In this document: positions 34,458-43,510 of the stretch, piece after piece
Layout: every line of letters starts with the position of its first letter
Position numbering within the stretch: the stretch's first letter is position 1
Assembly: GCF_036174265.1 (NCBI RefSeq)
Contig: NZ_CP108055.1
Location: forward strand, 5,890,001 to 5,954,000
Source of the DNA: Streptomyces sp. NBC_00285
Lineage (GTDB): Bacteria; Actinomycetota; Actinomycetes; Streptomycetales; Streptomycetaceae
Direction: 5' to 3'
DNA: 64,000 bases
Program-made: the position numbers and the translations under genes
Notes under the pieces: generated by a model
Told to the model about the DNA's origin: nothing
Seen by the model: only the letters and a program-made list of their open reading frames with translations
Databases searched by the model: none

Positions 34458-34688
34458 GTCCTCAGGGGGCACCGGCACGAGCAGGGACGGCCGATCGACG
34501 CACGGCTCGGCGTGGACGTAGCCGTGGATCGCTCCCGCCGAGTCGCTGTCGAATGGGCGTCGCTCGTACGGCTCGTCGTCCTCGATCGGCTCCCAGCAGG
34601 CGCCGCACAGGCGTTGGCTAACCTACTCGGCGATCTTGTCCTCGGCGGTCGGTGAACCGAGCGGCCCGGGGCGCAGGTACAGGGTCAA
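34446..34688 (-). pseudogene. Small Cys-containing protein interrupted by a TAG
   Basis: A frame from TTG 34688 (GGAG upstream) reads TLYLRPGPLGSPTAEDKIAE, then TAG (34623-34625), then VSQRLCGACWEPIEDDEPYE and on to a TGA at 34446. Both halves look protein-like and in the same frame. CAG would fit the stop position (AEQVSQRLC). The second half has CGAC and a later HAEPC, possibly metal-binding, but has no start of its own. It overlaps the ydcF 3' end by 12 nt. A recent nonsense mutation or decayed gene is the simplest reading. Confidence 0.45.
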
Positions 34689-34858
34689 CAGGTAACCGCT
34701 CCAAGCTCGGGCCGTACGCGGGATGGGTGGCCTGGGCAGAGTTCAGATACGGCAGGACGGCGGTGGGGCCCGACCTTCGAGTTCTGGAGTGGTTGGCGGC
34801 TACCGCCCGTACTTCGGCAACGGGCACCTGTCACCGCACCGCTGCTACGGTCGCGTCC

Positions 34859-35716
34859 ATGGCGCTCTCGGTCTCCACGGGTCACGCTGTCGACCTACGC
34901 GTACAGCCGGTTGAAGAGGTTCTTGATCGCGTCGAGCGGTCTCTCCAAGTGGGGCTGCTCCCGGACACGATAGTGCGCAAGCGCCGATCCGTGGGGGCGA
35001 AAACAGACCGCGGCACATGGGTACGGATCGAGCGACGCCTGCTCGACAAGATCTCCGACCAGGGCTGGAACGGGACTGAAAGTGCCGCCTGCCTGAAGGG
35101 CATCGCCCAGCCCGAATGGCACGGATGTGTGGTCTGGCGGGCCACGGACGGGCCGGTGATGTGGCGAGCCGACGAAACTGAACTCCTGCCAGGGGCTCCT
35201 GTCGGAAGCGCCATCCTGAGTGAAGCCCCGAAGCTGTCAGATGACTGGTGGGGGGCATTGAACGCGTCGTTGGACGCGCTGGCGGCCCAGCGCACGAGTC
35301 GGGTCGCCACACCGGACACCGACACCATCACCCAGGCCCTCGTCACCGAGTCCATCCGCGGTGTTTTCTCCGGCGATCTCGATACGACCATCGAGCAGTG
35401 GGTGCCAGCCCACGCGGACCTGAACTGGGCCAACATGACCGCTCCAGCGTTCAGTCTCTTCGACTGGGAGGACTGGGGTAACGCGCCGCTGGGGCTGGAC
35501 TCGGCCTCGCTGTGGGCGAGTTCCCTTGCTGTCCCGGCTCTGGCCGATCGCGTATGGCACGAGCGCCGGTCCGACTTCGAGAGCCGGGACGGCAAGTTGA
35601 TGACGTTGTTCGCCTGCTCAAAGATCCTCGGGCCGTACGCACACCCAGAAGACCCTCGGCTGAAACCCGCCCGGCGCATGGCCGAACAGGTCATCAAGGA
35701 GCTTCAGACCGGCTGA
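34859..35716 (+). CDS. Aminoglycoside-phosphotransferase-fold kinase
   Basis: 285 aa from ATG 34859 (MALSVSTGHAV); the frame is open to 34652 but that part looks non-coding. The catalytic loop VPAHADLNWANMTAP (HxDxxxxN, about residue 182) and metal motif LFDWEDWG mark the APH/choline-kinase fold. The N-lobe carries VRKRRSVGAKTDRGTWVRIERR. The substrate is unknown. The gene ends convergently and overlaps the aldo-keto reductase by 13 nt, so it may belong with the peptide/oxygenase locus. APH-fold kinases act on peptide Ser/Thr in class V lanthipeptide and thioamitide pathways. A resistance role is the alternative. Confidence 0.8.
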   Translation: MALSVSTGHAVDLRVQPVEEVLDRVERSLQVGLLPDTIVRKRRSVGAKTDRGTWVRIERRLLDKISDQGWNGTESAACLKGIAQPEWHGCVVWRATDGPVMWRADETELLPGAPVGSAILSEAPKLSDDWWGALNASLDALAAQRTSRVATPDTDTITQALVTESIRGVFSGDLDTTIEQWVPAHADLNWANMTAPAFSLFDWEDWGNAPLGLDSASLWASSLAVPALADRVWHERRSDFESRDGKLMTLFACSKILGPYAHPEDPRLKPARRMAEQVIKELQTG

Positions 35717-36561
35717 TCGCGTGAACGGCCTCGCAGGAGACTCCGGTACTCCTGGACCGTTCGTTCCTCGACCTCGCCAACCAGGGCACCGACGAGTTCG
35801 CCCAGATGGGCGGGCTCATCAGTGCCCACAGCCACAGTGCCGACCCTCGGCAGGTGATAGGCGGCTATGAACGCCGCCTGCACGCGAGAGAGTTGACGGC
35901 TGCCACCGAGGAAGACACGGGGGTCGATCCTGGCCCACACCAAGTCGCTGGTACTGCCGCCGAAGGGGCTCATGCCCCATACCTCGCTGGGGTCCAGGAC
36001 CCACGCCTTGATGAGGGCGTCCGCGGCGTCCAACGTTCTGACTCCGACCAGTAGGCCGGCGCGGACCATGAGGGTCGCTGGCCTCGGTACGGTCGGGCCA
36101 ATCAGTCCCACCAGGGATGATGGATCCCACGACGCGATGCCCCAGGCAGCGCACAGGCCCTTGCTCGTAGCGTCATCGAGGGCAGCGCATGCTTCTGTCA
36201 GCACCTCCCGGCCGTGCGGGTCGGCCTCGCGGAGTGAGTGTTCCGGGTTGTGCAGGAACACCAGATCCGGCTCCTGCCCCAGGTCCCCAGCCACTTGTTC
36301 CACGGCCGCGTGCAGCCGTACCGGGTCCAAGGAATGCTCCGCCCCGCCCGGCCCCGGAAAGTAGCCCACCTTCGTGGAGACGGTGAACTTCGGCAGCAGG
36401 TCGCCGGCCGTCTGCGCCAGGACCTGATGCGAACGGAAGCCGAGGTAGTTGGTGCTGGTGTCGAGTGCTGTGACGCCGAGGTCGAGCGCCCCGGTCAGGA
36501 GCCGGCGTTCGTGACGAGACCGGTGTAGCCCGAGAACAACTCGGGGGTCAGCACCGCGCAC
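35704..36561 (-). CDS. Aldo/keto reductase
   Basis: 285 aa. GTG start at 36561 inside the 3' end of the oxygenase gene (67-nt overlap); the conserved first strand RVVLGLHRSRHERRLL demands this start. AKR tetrad visible: Asp and Tyr in LDTSTNYLGF, Lys in STKVGYF, His in LVFLHNPEHS. The cofactor-binding end has GTVAVGTDEPAHLGE. It should reduce a carbonyl with NADPH. Translational coupling to the JmjC oxygenase and the short peptide suggests that it acts on the same product, for example reducing an aldehyde made by oxidation. Confidence 0.85.
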   Translation of the reverse strand: MRGADPRVVLGLHRSRHERRLLTGALDLGVTALDTSTNYLGFRSHQVLAQTAGDLLPKFTVSTKVGYFPGPGGAEHSLDPVRLHAAVEQVAGDLGQEPDLVFLHNPEHSLREADPHGREVLTEACAALDDATSKGLCAAWGIASWDPSSLVGLIGPTVPRPATLMVRAGLLVGVRTLDAADALIKAWVLDPSEVWGMSPFGGSTSDLVWARIDPRVFLGGSRQLSRVQAAFIAAYHLPRVGTVAVGTDEPAHLGELVGALVGEVEERTVQEYRSLLRGRSRDQPV

Positions 36562-37691
36562 AGCTCCTCCTTCACCAGGATCTCAGCGACCTCCGTCACT
36601 TCGGCTCCGACGACGGCCGCGGCATGTTCGACCTCGACCGGCCTGCCGCTGAGCAGCAAACGCAGAGCGGGCAGGGCCTTGGCCGCGAGGGTGAGCTTTT
36701 TCCCCGAGGCCACGATGTCGACGGTTTCTCCGTGCTCCTGAATCTGGGGCGGGAAATGGGTGGTGCACACCACTGCGTCGAGCGGCCCGAGTATGTCGAG
36801 GAACGGCACGTGCCGGGGCAGTGTCGTCGCCTGCTCGTATGCGTCAAGGAAGTCGGCCGGCGGGCGCTCGCTGATCAGCTGGGCGGCGGCCTCGGTCAGG
36901 GCCTCGCGGCCTGTTCCCTGCCAGCGGTCGAGGTCGTGGCGGAAGACCTCGTGCTCGCGGCACCAGTCGGCCAGCCACGCGAGCCAGCTCGCCCCCGTGC
37001 GCTTGGTGATGCCGAACGTGACGTGAAGGCTGTTGCCGGAGCCGCTGCCGGTCCGAGTCGCTTGGTGCCAGTGGCCCCGGGGGATGTGCATGACGTCGCC
37101 GGTCCGCATCAGGCCGGACCAGATGATCTCGTCGCTCGGAGTGGTGTTGGGGTCGGCGTCCCGGTACATCGGGACGTTGCGAGAGGTCGCGCGGACCTCC
37201 CATTCCTTCTCACCCGCGAGCTGGACGATGACGACATCGTGGTCGTCCCAGTGCAGGGGGAAGCCGGAAGCGTCGTTCGTCGTCAGGTACGCGTTGACCT
37301 GGACTCGCTCACGGGACCACCACTGCAGGGCCCGGCAGGCGACTTCCATGGTCGGATCGAAGACGTTGGCCTGGTCCATGATCACCGTCGCGCCTTCACC
37401 CAAGAGCCTGCCCAGGCTGCGCATGTTGACCATGGAGATGCTCTGGCCCCGGGGACTGACGCTGTCGGTGTAGTAGATGGCCGGATGGACCTCCTCGCCC
37501 TTCTGGAAGCACCGGAACTGCGGGCGGTTCAGGCTCCTGCGCATGGCGATGTCGAGCAGGCGGTTCGCGGTCATGATGCGGGAGACGAGTGCGGGGTCGT
37601 CCATGCTCCCGCGTACGAAGTCCTTGCCCAGCTCCTCGGCTCCGCTCCACCCGAGCGCTGTCTCGATGGCGCTGATCAACCGATGTTCCAT
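36495..37691 (-). CDS. JmjC/cupin-4 2-oxoglutarate oxygenase (ribosomal-oxygenase type)
   Basis: 398 aa from ATG 37691 (SD GGAGGA). The JmjC core has iron ligands H147 and D149 (FPLHWDDHD) and H209 (IPRGHWHQA), with the strand SLHVTFG and YLTTNDASG typical of YcfD/NO66/MINA53-like enzymes. The C-terminal 90 residues look like a winged helix. Such enzymes hydroxylate protein or peptide side chains using Fe(II) and 2-oxoglutarate. The gene lies 86 nt downstream of a 55-aa peptide gene and overlaps an aldo-keto reductase, which suggests peptide modification. Some actinobacterial homologues may act in other small-molecule pathways. Confidence 0.85.
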   Translation of the reverse strand: MEHRLISAIETALGWSGAEELGKDFVRGSMDDPALVSRIMTANRLLDIAMRRSLNRPQFRCFQKGEEVHPAIYYTDSVSPRGQSISMVNMRSLGRLLGEGATVIMDQANVFDPTMEVACRALQWWSRERVQVNAYLTTNDASGFPLHWDDHDVVIVQLAGEKEWEVRATSRNVPMYRDADPNTTPSDEIIWSGLMRTGDVMHIPRGHWHQATRTGSGSGNSLHVTFGITKRTGASWLAWLADWCREHEVFRHDLDRWQGTGREALTEAAAQLISERPPADFLDAYEQATTLPRHVPFLDILGPLDAVVCTTHFPPQIQEHGETVDIVASGKKLTLAAKALPALRLLLSGRPVEVEHAAAVVGAEVTEVAEILVKEELCAVLTPELFSGYTGLVTNAGS

Positions 37692-37777
37692 CGTGCGTCC
37701 TCCATGGGTTCGACCAATGCTTCGGACGCGGTGAGGGCCGGCACGGCTGACCGCGCCGGCCCTCACCGCTTGGTGCC

Positions 37778-37945
37778 TTACTCGCTGTCGTGCAGGTTGC
37801 CGTCGCCACCCGGCCACGGCGCGTCGCCGGAACTACCCTGGTTGTCCGACCGGAGGCTGTCGTACCGGTCGTGGACGGCGGTCAACTCCTGCACCGCCAC
37901 CAGGAGGCCCCTCCGGGCCGAAGGCGGTGTCGTGTTCTCTGCCAC
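37778..37945 (-). CDS. 55-aa peptide, candidate RiPP precursor
   Basis: GTG start at 37945 with a strong SD (AAGGAG, 6-nt spacer CACGAG) and a TAA stop at 37778. The product begins MAENTTPPSARRGLLVAVQE and continues LTAVHDRYDSLR, a likely helical, leader-like part. It then turns hydrophilic and Gly/Ser/Asp-rich (SDNQGSSGDAPWPGGDGN, ending LHDSE). There is no signal peptide or Cys. It is directly upstream of a JmjC oxygenase and an aldo-keto reductase on the same strand. Size, leader/core split and context suit a ribosomal peptide substrate. It could also be a small partner protein. I know no matching family. Confidence 0.65.
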   Translation of the reverse strand: MAENTTPPSARRGLLVAVQELTAVHDRYDSLRSDNQGSSGDAPWPGGDGNLHDSE

Positions 37946-38087
37946 CTCGTGCTCCTTCCTCTTCGGTTCTCCCGCCAGGGCTCCGACGGGAGGTTGATGG
38001 TCGCCCCAAGGCCGTGGGAGAACTGGGTTGCCGTGGGGCGGCGGTCATTGGGCGCGCGATGAACCGGGGTCCGGCGCAAGGGACAGG

Positions 38088-38405
38088 TCAGCGATGAACC
38101 CGCAGAGCGCCTGCGTCCTCACGCATGTTGATCTCCAGAACGCGCTGGTCCAGCTCGTAGAGACATGCACGGCATGCGTAGAGGGTCGCGTGCATACCGC
38201 TCGACCGGACGGGCCCGATCCATGTGACCTCGACGTCGTCCCGTCCACACCACAGCCAGCACTCGCCGCGTGCGTGCCATTCGTGGCGGTCCCATAGCGC
38301 GTACTCAGTGGGCTCCCTGGTGACGGGGTCGATGTCGCGGCGGGTGGGCCGGAAGACCATGTCAGGATCAGGAAGTGGATGCGCTCGTAATGCGTGCCGT
38401 CCCAT
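38088..38405 (-). CDS. Hypothetical protein with CxxC-like motifs
   Basis: 105 aa; the ATG at 38405 overlaps the upstream stop (ATGA). Notable parts: DMVFRPTRRDIDPVTREPTEYALWD, then GECWLWCGRDDVEV and YACRACLYELDQRV, giving CxxxC and CxxC pairs that could bind zinc. Such proteins often follow a GHKL ATP-binding regulator gene in Streptomyces, as here. Function unknown. Confidence 0.7.
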   Translation of the reverse strand: MGRHALRAHPLPDPDMVFRPTRRDIDPVTREPTEYALWDRHEWHARGECWLWCGRDDVEVTWIGPVRSSGMHATLYACRACLYELDQRVLEINMREDAGALRVHR

Positions 38406-38896
38406 CACGCGACCGCCAGAGTGAGCGACTCGGGCTCGGTTACGGCCCCGCGCTTCGGCCGGCGCGCGAATAACCTGCGCAGAACGGCGGCTCGGATGGC
38501 AGGAGCCGCCTTGGGAAGCTCGATCTCCGCCCATACGAGCTTCCCGCAGCCGGAGGGCTCCCAGTCAGACCGCGAAGCGAGAAGACCGACCATTGCAAGA
38601 CCGCGCCCGCTCTCATCGTCGTCGTGGGCACAACTCAGCTGCGGAGCCAAGGGATTGCCGTCGACGACGCTGATCATCAGACTGCCGGGGCGGTGGTGCA
38701 GCGCGACGGTGACGGGTCCCTCCCCATGGACCACGGCGTTGGTGATGAGTTCGGAAGCGACAAGGCGGATGGTGTCGGCTGTCTCGTCGTCCACCGGCAC
38801 ACCCCAGGTACGCACCTTGTCGACGACCTGGCGCCGGGCAAGGGGCACTTCCCTTTCCATACCCGCAAGGACGAACCGATGGATGAGCGTGGGCAT
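38405..38896 (-). CDS. GHKL ATP-binding (anti-sigma-like) regulator
   Basis: 163 aa from ATG 38896. RsbW-like ATPase: RLVASELITNAVVHGEGPV (N-box), SVVDGNPLAPQL, then SGRGLAMVGLLASRSDW (G-box). Streptomyces carries many such proteins; they regulate partner proteins by phosphorylation or binding. It is divergent from the XRE/TPR gene at 39076 and coupled to the downstream hypothetical gene, a common regulator triplet. Confidence 0.88.
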   Translation of the reverse strand: MPTLIHRFVLAGMEREVPLARRQVVDKVRTWGVPVDDETADTIRLVASELITNAVVHGEGPVTVALHHRPGSLMISVVDGNPLAPQLSCAHDDDESGRGLAMVGLLASRSDWEPSGCGKLVWAEIELPKAAPAIRAAVLRRLFARRPKRGAVTEPESLTLAVA

Positions 38897-39075
38897 GGCG
38901 GACGCCTCCGAAGAGCTGGAGAGCGGCTTCGTCCCCGACGGGGGATACGGGGACGAAGCCGCCGATCTGAGGAACCGTTCCCGAAGCGGACGCCTTGCGC
39001 GCGCTCCTCGCTGGACGGCTGACACTCAGTCAACGGGCCCAGCGGGCAAGGCGGAACGTTTCTAGGGGGTTCCTC

Positions 39076-40497
39076 ATGGGGACGCCCTCCCCGTACACGG
39101 ACACGCGAAGTAGCCTCCCCACTACGCCGCGAAGGGATGACGGGAGTGAAGACGTGCCTGGTGAACCGTTGGCAGTCCACCCGCTGAGCTTCCTCCGCCA
39201 CATGCGCGGATGGGGCAAGGCCGAGTTCGCCCGCCTCATGCAAGCGCACGGCCGATCACTCGGAATCCCGCTGGCGACCAACCGGACGACCGTGTGGAAA
39301 TGGGAGCAGGGACAGGAGCCGGACGCTGACGCCCAGCGCGTGCTCGCCGACTTACTGTGCGTCCCGTACGAGCAGGTCCGGGAGGAAGGATGGCCCCGGT
39401 GGCTCCCGGTCTGGGAGATCGCGGAGCTCACCACACCGTGGACCGAGGCCGGTACCGTTGAAGCCTTGTCCGAACTCGTGGGGAGTGGCCGCATGGACCG
39501 CCGGGGCTTTCTCACCATCACCGGCGCCGCCCTGACGAGCCTCGCAGCGAGCTGGGCGGACGCGCCCTCCGCCTTCGCCTCAGCGCTCAACGGCGACCAG
39601 GTCACGGACACGATGGTCTCGACGATCGAGCAGCGCATCAGCACACTCCGCACGCTCGACGACCAACTCGGAGGCGCCCGACTCCTGGAACAGGCACGCG
39701 GTGACCTCGCCCTGGTGACTGGCCTCCTCGGCGCCGGCCGCTACACGGACAGGATTCGCGTCCGCCTCTACTCGCTGGCGGCCCGGGTGTCGCACCTGAC
39801 CGGCTGGATGGCCTACGACGCCGGCCTGCGGTCCGCCGGCCAGCACTACTACGTCGGGGCCCTGCGTAGCGCTCGGACCTCTGGAGACGACGCCTTCGGC
39901 GCCTTCATCCTCGCGGAGATGGGAGTCCAGGTCTCTGAGGCTGGACGGACCGCCGAGCGGGTCGACCTCATCTCGACCGCCATCGACAACGCACCTCAAA
40001 CTCTGTCGCCGTACACCCAGTCCTTCCTTTACCTGCACAAGGCGGAGGCACTGTCACGTGACGGCGACCACCGGAACGCCGGAACGGCGCTCAACCAAGC
40101 TGTGTCTCTCTGGGAGCACGGCTCGGTGGAGGAGAACCCGGACTGGCTCAACTGGTTCGGCGAGGCGCAGTTGAAGTCGACCGAAGGCAAGGTCCTGTTG
40201 CGTTCCGGGCAGGTGGAGCGCGCGACGAGTTCCCTGGAGACCTCCGTGGAGAGTGCGGCTCCCCGGGACAAGGCCGTACGGTCCAGCCGCCTGGCAGAGG
40301 CACGGCTCGCCGGCGGCGACCTGGAAGGGGCTCTGGACGCCGCGAACTACGGCGCCGGGCTCCTGGAGAGCAGTGTCAGCTCCGTACGGGCCCTGGACCG
40401 CTTGAAGGAGTTCAACGCTCGACTCGAACCGCGCAAATCCGTCTCCGCCGTCCGCGAGTTCCGCGAGCGTCTTCAGGCGCTTCCCATCGCGGCCTGA
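39076..40497 (+). CDS. XRE-type regulator with TPR-like C-terminal domain
   Basis: 473 aa from ATG 39076 (TAGGGGG upstream); GTG 39154 is an alternative with GGGAG. Helix-turn-helix at about residues 40-95 (HMRGWGKAEFARLMQAHG, then TVWKWEQGQEPDADAQRVLADLL). A Tat-like segment (MDRRGFLTITGAALTSLAASW) is typical of this Streptomyces family and probably not a real signal. The remainder is helical, TPR-like (SFLYLHKAEALSRDGDHRNA, then ALDAANYGAGLLES). With the GHKL and hypothetical genes it forms the frequent XRE-ATPase-hypothetical regulatory set. Confidence 0.88.
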   Translation: MGTPSPYTDTRSSLPTTPRRDDGSEDVPGEPLAVHPLSFLRHMRGWGKAEFARLMQAHGRSLGIPLATNRTTVWKWEQGQEPDADAQRVLADLLCVPYEQVREEGWPRWLPVWEIAELTTPWTEAGTVEALSELVGSGRMDRRGFLTITGAALTSLAASWADAPSAFASALNGDQVTDTMVSTIEQRISTLRTLDDQLGGARLLEQARGDLALVTGLLGAGRYTDRIRVRLYSLAARVSHLTGWMAYDAGLRSAGQHYYVGALRSARTSGDDAFGAFILAEMGVQVSEAGRTAERVDLISTAIDNAPQTLSPYTQSFLYLHKAEALSRDGDHRNAGTALNQAVSLWEHGSVEENPDWLNWFGEAQLKSTEGKVLLRSGQVERATSSLETSVESAAPRDKAVRSSRLAEARLAGGDLEGALDAANYGAGLLESSVSSVRALDRLKEFNARLEPRKSVSAVREFRERLQALPIAA

Positions 40498-40561
40498 CAG
40501 TCGCCGTCTCGCACTTCGAGGGCCAACCCGCCCCGCTGGAGCAGCCGGTCCAAATGCCAGG

Positions 40562-41746
40562 ATGGACGGCATGACGACGATCGACGGCGAGGTCGAGGTT
40601 GGATTCGAACCGCTGCGTGAGGCGTTCGAGGCGAACTTCTCCCAGCACGGGGACATCGGTGCGGCGGTGTGCGTGTACCAGTACGGCCGGCCGGTGGTCG
40701 ACCTGTGGGGTGGCACCGCCGATCCGGAAACCGGTCGTCCGTGGACACGAGACACGCTGCAGTTGGTCTACTCGGCCACCAAGGGCGCGACCGCGACAGC
40801 GGCGCACATGCTGGCCCAGCGCGGCGTATTGGACCTGGACGCACCGGTGGCGAAGTACTGGCCGGAGTTCGCCGCGAACGGCAAGGCGGACATCCCGGTG
40901 CGCTGGCTGTTGTCCCACCAGGCCGGGTTGATCGCGCTGGACCAACCGGTCCCGCTGGACGAGGCGTTGGCCTGGCACCCGATGGTTACCGCACTGGCCG
41001 CGCAGCGTCCCCTGTGGACTCCGGGCACGACGCACGGATACCACGGCCGGACCTGGGGCTGGCTGGTCGGCGAGGTGATCCGCCGCGTGTCCGGCCGGAC
41101 ACCGGGCCGCTTCTTCGCCGACGAGATCGCTGCCCCCCTCGGACTGGACTTCTTCATCGGACTGCCGGCGGATCAACGCGACCGGGTCAGCCGCATGGCG
41201 TACCAGCGGCCGGCCGTTGACCTCACTGCCGTGCCCGCCGAGTCGGTTCCCGAGGAACTCCGCGAACTCGTCGCCGCCTGGCGGGATCCGGAGTCATTCA
41301 GCAACAGGGCGTACGCGGTCACCGACCCTGCTGCGATCGACTTCGACTCGCCCAAGGTGCAGGCCGCGGAACTCCCGGCATCCAACGGCATCGGCACCGC
41401 ACGTGGACTGGCGCGCATGTACGCCGCGCTGATCGGCGAGGTGGACGGCGTGCGCCTGCTCACCCCGGAAACCCTGGAGTCGGCGACCAAGGAACAGGCC
41501 GGCGGGAAGGATCAAGTGATGCTGATCCCCAGCCGATTCAGCTCCGGGTACATGCTGCCCACTGAAACCAACCCCATGACCGGGCCGTGTGCCTTCGGCC
41601 ATACCGGTCGGGGAGGTTCGCTCGGCTTTGCTGACCCGGAGCACGGCATCGCCTTCGGCTACGCGATGAACCACATCATCGGCGGCCCTGACGATGTGCG
41701 CGCGATGTCGCTGGCCAACGCAGTGCGACGGTCGCTGGCTCAATGA
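40562..41746 (+). CDS. Serine hydrolase of the beta-lactamase/EstB family
   Basis: 394 aa; ATG 40562, or the ATG at 40571. The SxxK motif is in YSATKGATATAAHML (about residue 77). The Tyr motif is in GYHGRTWGWLVG and the third box is likely HTGRGGSLGFAD. No signal peptide, so probably cytoplasmic, as for EstB-like esterases. It is flanked by the regulator set and the defence island with no operon link, so it is stand-alone cargo. Substrate unknown. Confidence 0.88.
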   Translation: MDGMTTIDGEVEVGFEPLREAFEANFSQHGDIGAAVCVYQYGRPVVDLWGGTADPETGRPWTRDTLQLVYSATKGATATAAHMLAQRGVLDLDAPVAKYWPEFAANGKADIPVRWLLSHQAGLIALDQPVPLDEALAWHPMVTALAAQRPLWTPGTTHGYHGRTWGWLVGEVIRRVSGRTPGRFFADEIAAPLGLDFFIGLPADQRDRVSRMAYQRPAVDLTAVPAESVPEELRELVAAWRDPESFSNRAYAVTDPAAIDFDSPKVQAAELPASNGIGTARGLARMYAALIGEVDGVRLLTPETLESATKEQAGGKDQVMLIPSRFSSGYMLPTETNPMTGPCAFGHTGRGGSLGFADPEHGIAFGYAMNHIIGGPDDVRAMSLANAVRRSLAQ

Positions 41747-41967
41747 GAACCACTGCTGGAGAGCGCAGGCCGGAATCCGGAGAAGACCAGGCCATTCGCC
41801 CCACGCCTCGATTACCATCGCCTCTGGGCGGGGGTTTGCCAGATGCATGAACTGGCGGCCCTGAGGGGGCATCTCCCAGACTTCGCGGTGTTCTTCGGAT
41901 CGTGTGGATCACGAGTCAGCCGCAAAGCGAGAGGGCCCATATCGGGGGAAGCGGGCTGGAAGCACCC

Positions 41968-43443
41968 ATGACGTACGACATCGCGGCCCCCGAACCCGCA
42001 GGCATGGTGGCTTCGCTCAGCTCCCTGGGGTACTCGCTGCCGGCTGCCGTCGCGGATCTCGTCGACAACAGCGTTTCGGCTGGCGCGCGGAACATCGACG
42101 TCGAGTTCACCTGGGCGGGACGGGACTCGTGGATCGCAGTCGTCGACGACGGCAAGGGCATGAACGCCCAGCAACTCGTCACGGCCATGACCGTGGCGGC
42201 TCGTGGGCCCTCGACGTCACGCTCCTCCACTGACCTGGGTCGTTTCGGCGTGGGCCTGAAGTCCGCCTCGTTCTCGCAGTCTCGACAGCTCTCCGTGGCC
42301 ACTGCCACTGCCGGTGACTGGCACATACGGACCTGGGACCTCGATGTCGTCGAGGAATCCGGAGAGTGGCGGCTGCTCCACGGAGCGGACGCCGACACGA
42401 CGACCGTGTTGAACAGGCTTCGGAGTGGCACTGACCACGGCACGATCGTGCTCTGGCGACGGCTCAACGGCTATCACGGCGGTGAGGTCAGCGAGGACGA
42501 CGAGCGCACCCAGAAGCAGTTCTACGCCGAGGCGGCCCGCACTGAGTCGCACCTCGGAATGGTCTTCGCCCGCTTCCTCACCGGGAGTCGACGCCGAAAC
42601 CTGCAGGTGTCCGGGACTGCAGTGGAGCCCTGGGATCCGTTCATGAGCAACCATCCCTCGGTTCAGCGACTCCCCACCGAGGAACTGCCTCTCGGCGGCA
42701 GTTCCGTACGGGTCGAGGCGTTCATCCTCCCCAGCGCCCACCGGATCACCTCGGAGGAGTACGGCAGGGCTGCGGGACCACAGGGGTGGCTCGACCAGCA
42801 GGGTTTCTACGTCTACCGTCGGAACCGCCTGATCCTGGCCGGCGACTGGCTGGGGCACAGAGGCATGCGCCGTGAGGAGAAGTACAACCTGGCGCGGATC
42901 GCCGTCGACATCCCGGCCGAGACCGATGCCGAGTGGGGCGTTGACGTGAGGAAGTCCAGCGTCGTTCCGCCTGTCGGTCTACGTCCGCACCTTCAGCGCA
43001 TCGCAGGGCAGGCCCGAGCGAAGGCCGCAGACGTGCTGCGGCACCGTGGACAGGTCGCAGCACGGACTCACGGCGATCCTCTGTCGTATGCCTGGAACGT
43101 GCGCCGGCCGGACGGCAGGGTCACGTGCAGGATCAACCGCAGCCATCCGCTGGTCCAGGCTGCTCTGAGACCCGGCGGCAACAACACGGCTGACGTACGC
43201 GCGTTGATCCGGCTGCTGGAGGAGACGGTGCCCGTTGCCGCCTTGCGAGTGATGCACGAGACGGACACCAGCGACGATCCGGAGCCGTTCGGCGGACCAG
43301 GGGCCGCCGACGAGGCGGCGACCGAGGTTGCACAGTGCATCTACGAGTCACTCGTCTCGGGCGGTCGCTCGCCCGCAGCCGCCCGCGAGAGGCTGCGCAC
43401 CATGCCTCCCTTCGACCAACTGCAGGGGTTCTGGAGCGGATGA
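41968..43443 (+). CDS. MORC/MutL-like GHKL ATPase of a restriction-type defence system
   Basis: 491 aa from ATG 41968; GTG 41902 is an in-frame alternative. GHKL motifs: AVADLVDNSVSAGA (N-box), VVDDGKGMNAQQL (G1), and LGRFGVGLKSASFSQS (G2), as in MutL/MORC proteins. An S5-like transducer follows (GWLDQQGFYVYRRNRLILAG, DIPAETDAEWGVDVRKSSV). Comparative work by Iyer, Abhiman and Aravind (2008) placed such MutL/MORC ATPases in restriction-modification operons with Z1 helicases. Here the Z1 gene follows after 67 nt. Likely an ATP-driven clamp or DNA-loop factor. Confidence 0.88.
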   Translation: MTYDIAAPEPAGMVASLSSLGYSLPAAVADLVDNSVSAGARNIDVEFTWAGRDSWIAVVDDGKGMNAQQLVTAMTVAARGPSTSRSSTDLGRFGVGLKSASFSQSRQLSVATATAGDWHIRTWDLDVVEESGEWRLLHGADADTTTVLNRLRSGTDHGTIVLWRRLNGYHGGEVSEDDERTQKQFYAEAARTESHLGMVFARFLTGSRRRNLQVSGTAVEPWDPFMSNHPSVQRLPTEELPLGGSSVRVEAFILPSAHRITSEEYGRAAGPQGWLDQQGFYVYRRNRLILAGDWLGHRGMRREEKYNLARIAVDIPAETDAEWGVDVRKSSVVPPVGLRPHLQRIAGQARAKAADVLRHRGQVAARTHGDPLSYAWNVRRPDGRVTCRINRSHPLVQAALRPGGNNTADVRALIRLLEETVPVAALRVMHETDTSDDPEPFGGPGAADEAATEVAQCIYESLVSGGRSPAAARERLRTMPPFDQLQGFWSG

Positions 43444-43510
43444 GCTGAGTCGTTGCCAGAGGCCGCTCCTACCCTGCTTCATACCGTCTACGTCCCGCTG
43501 GAGGTCCCAC

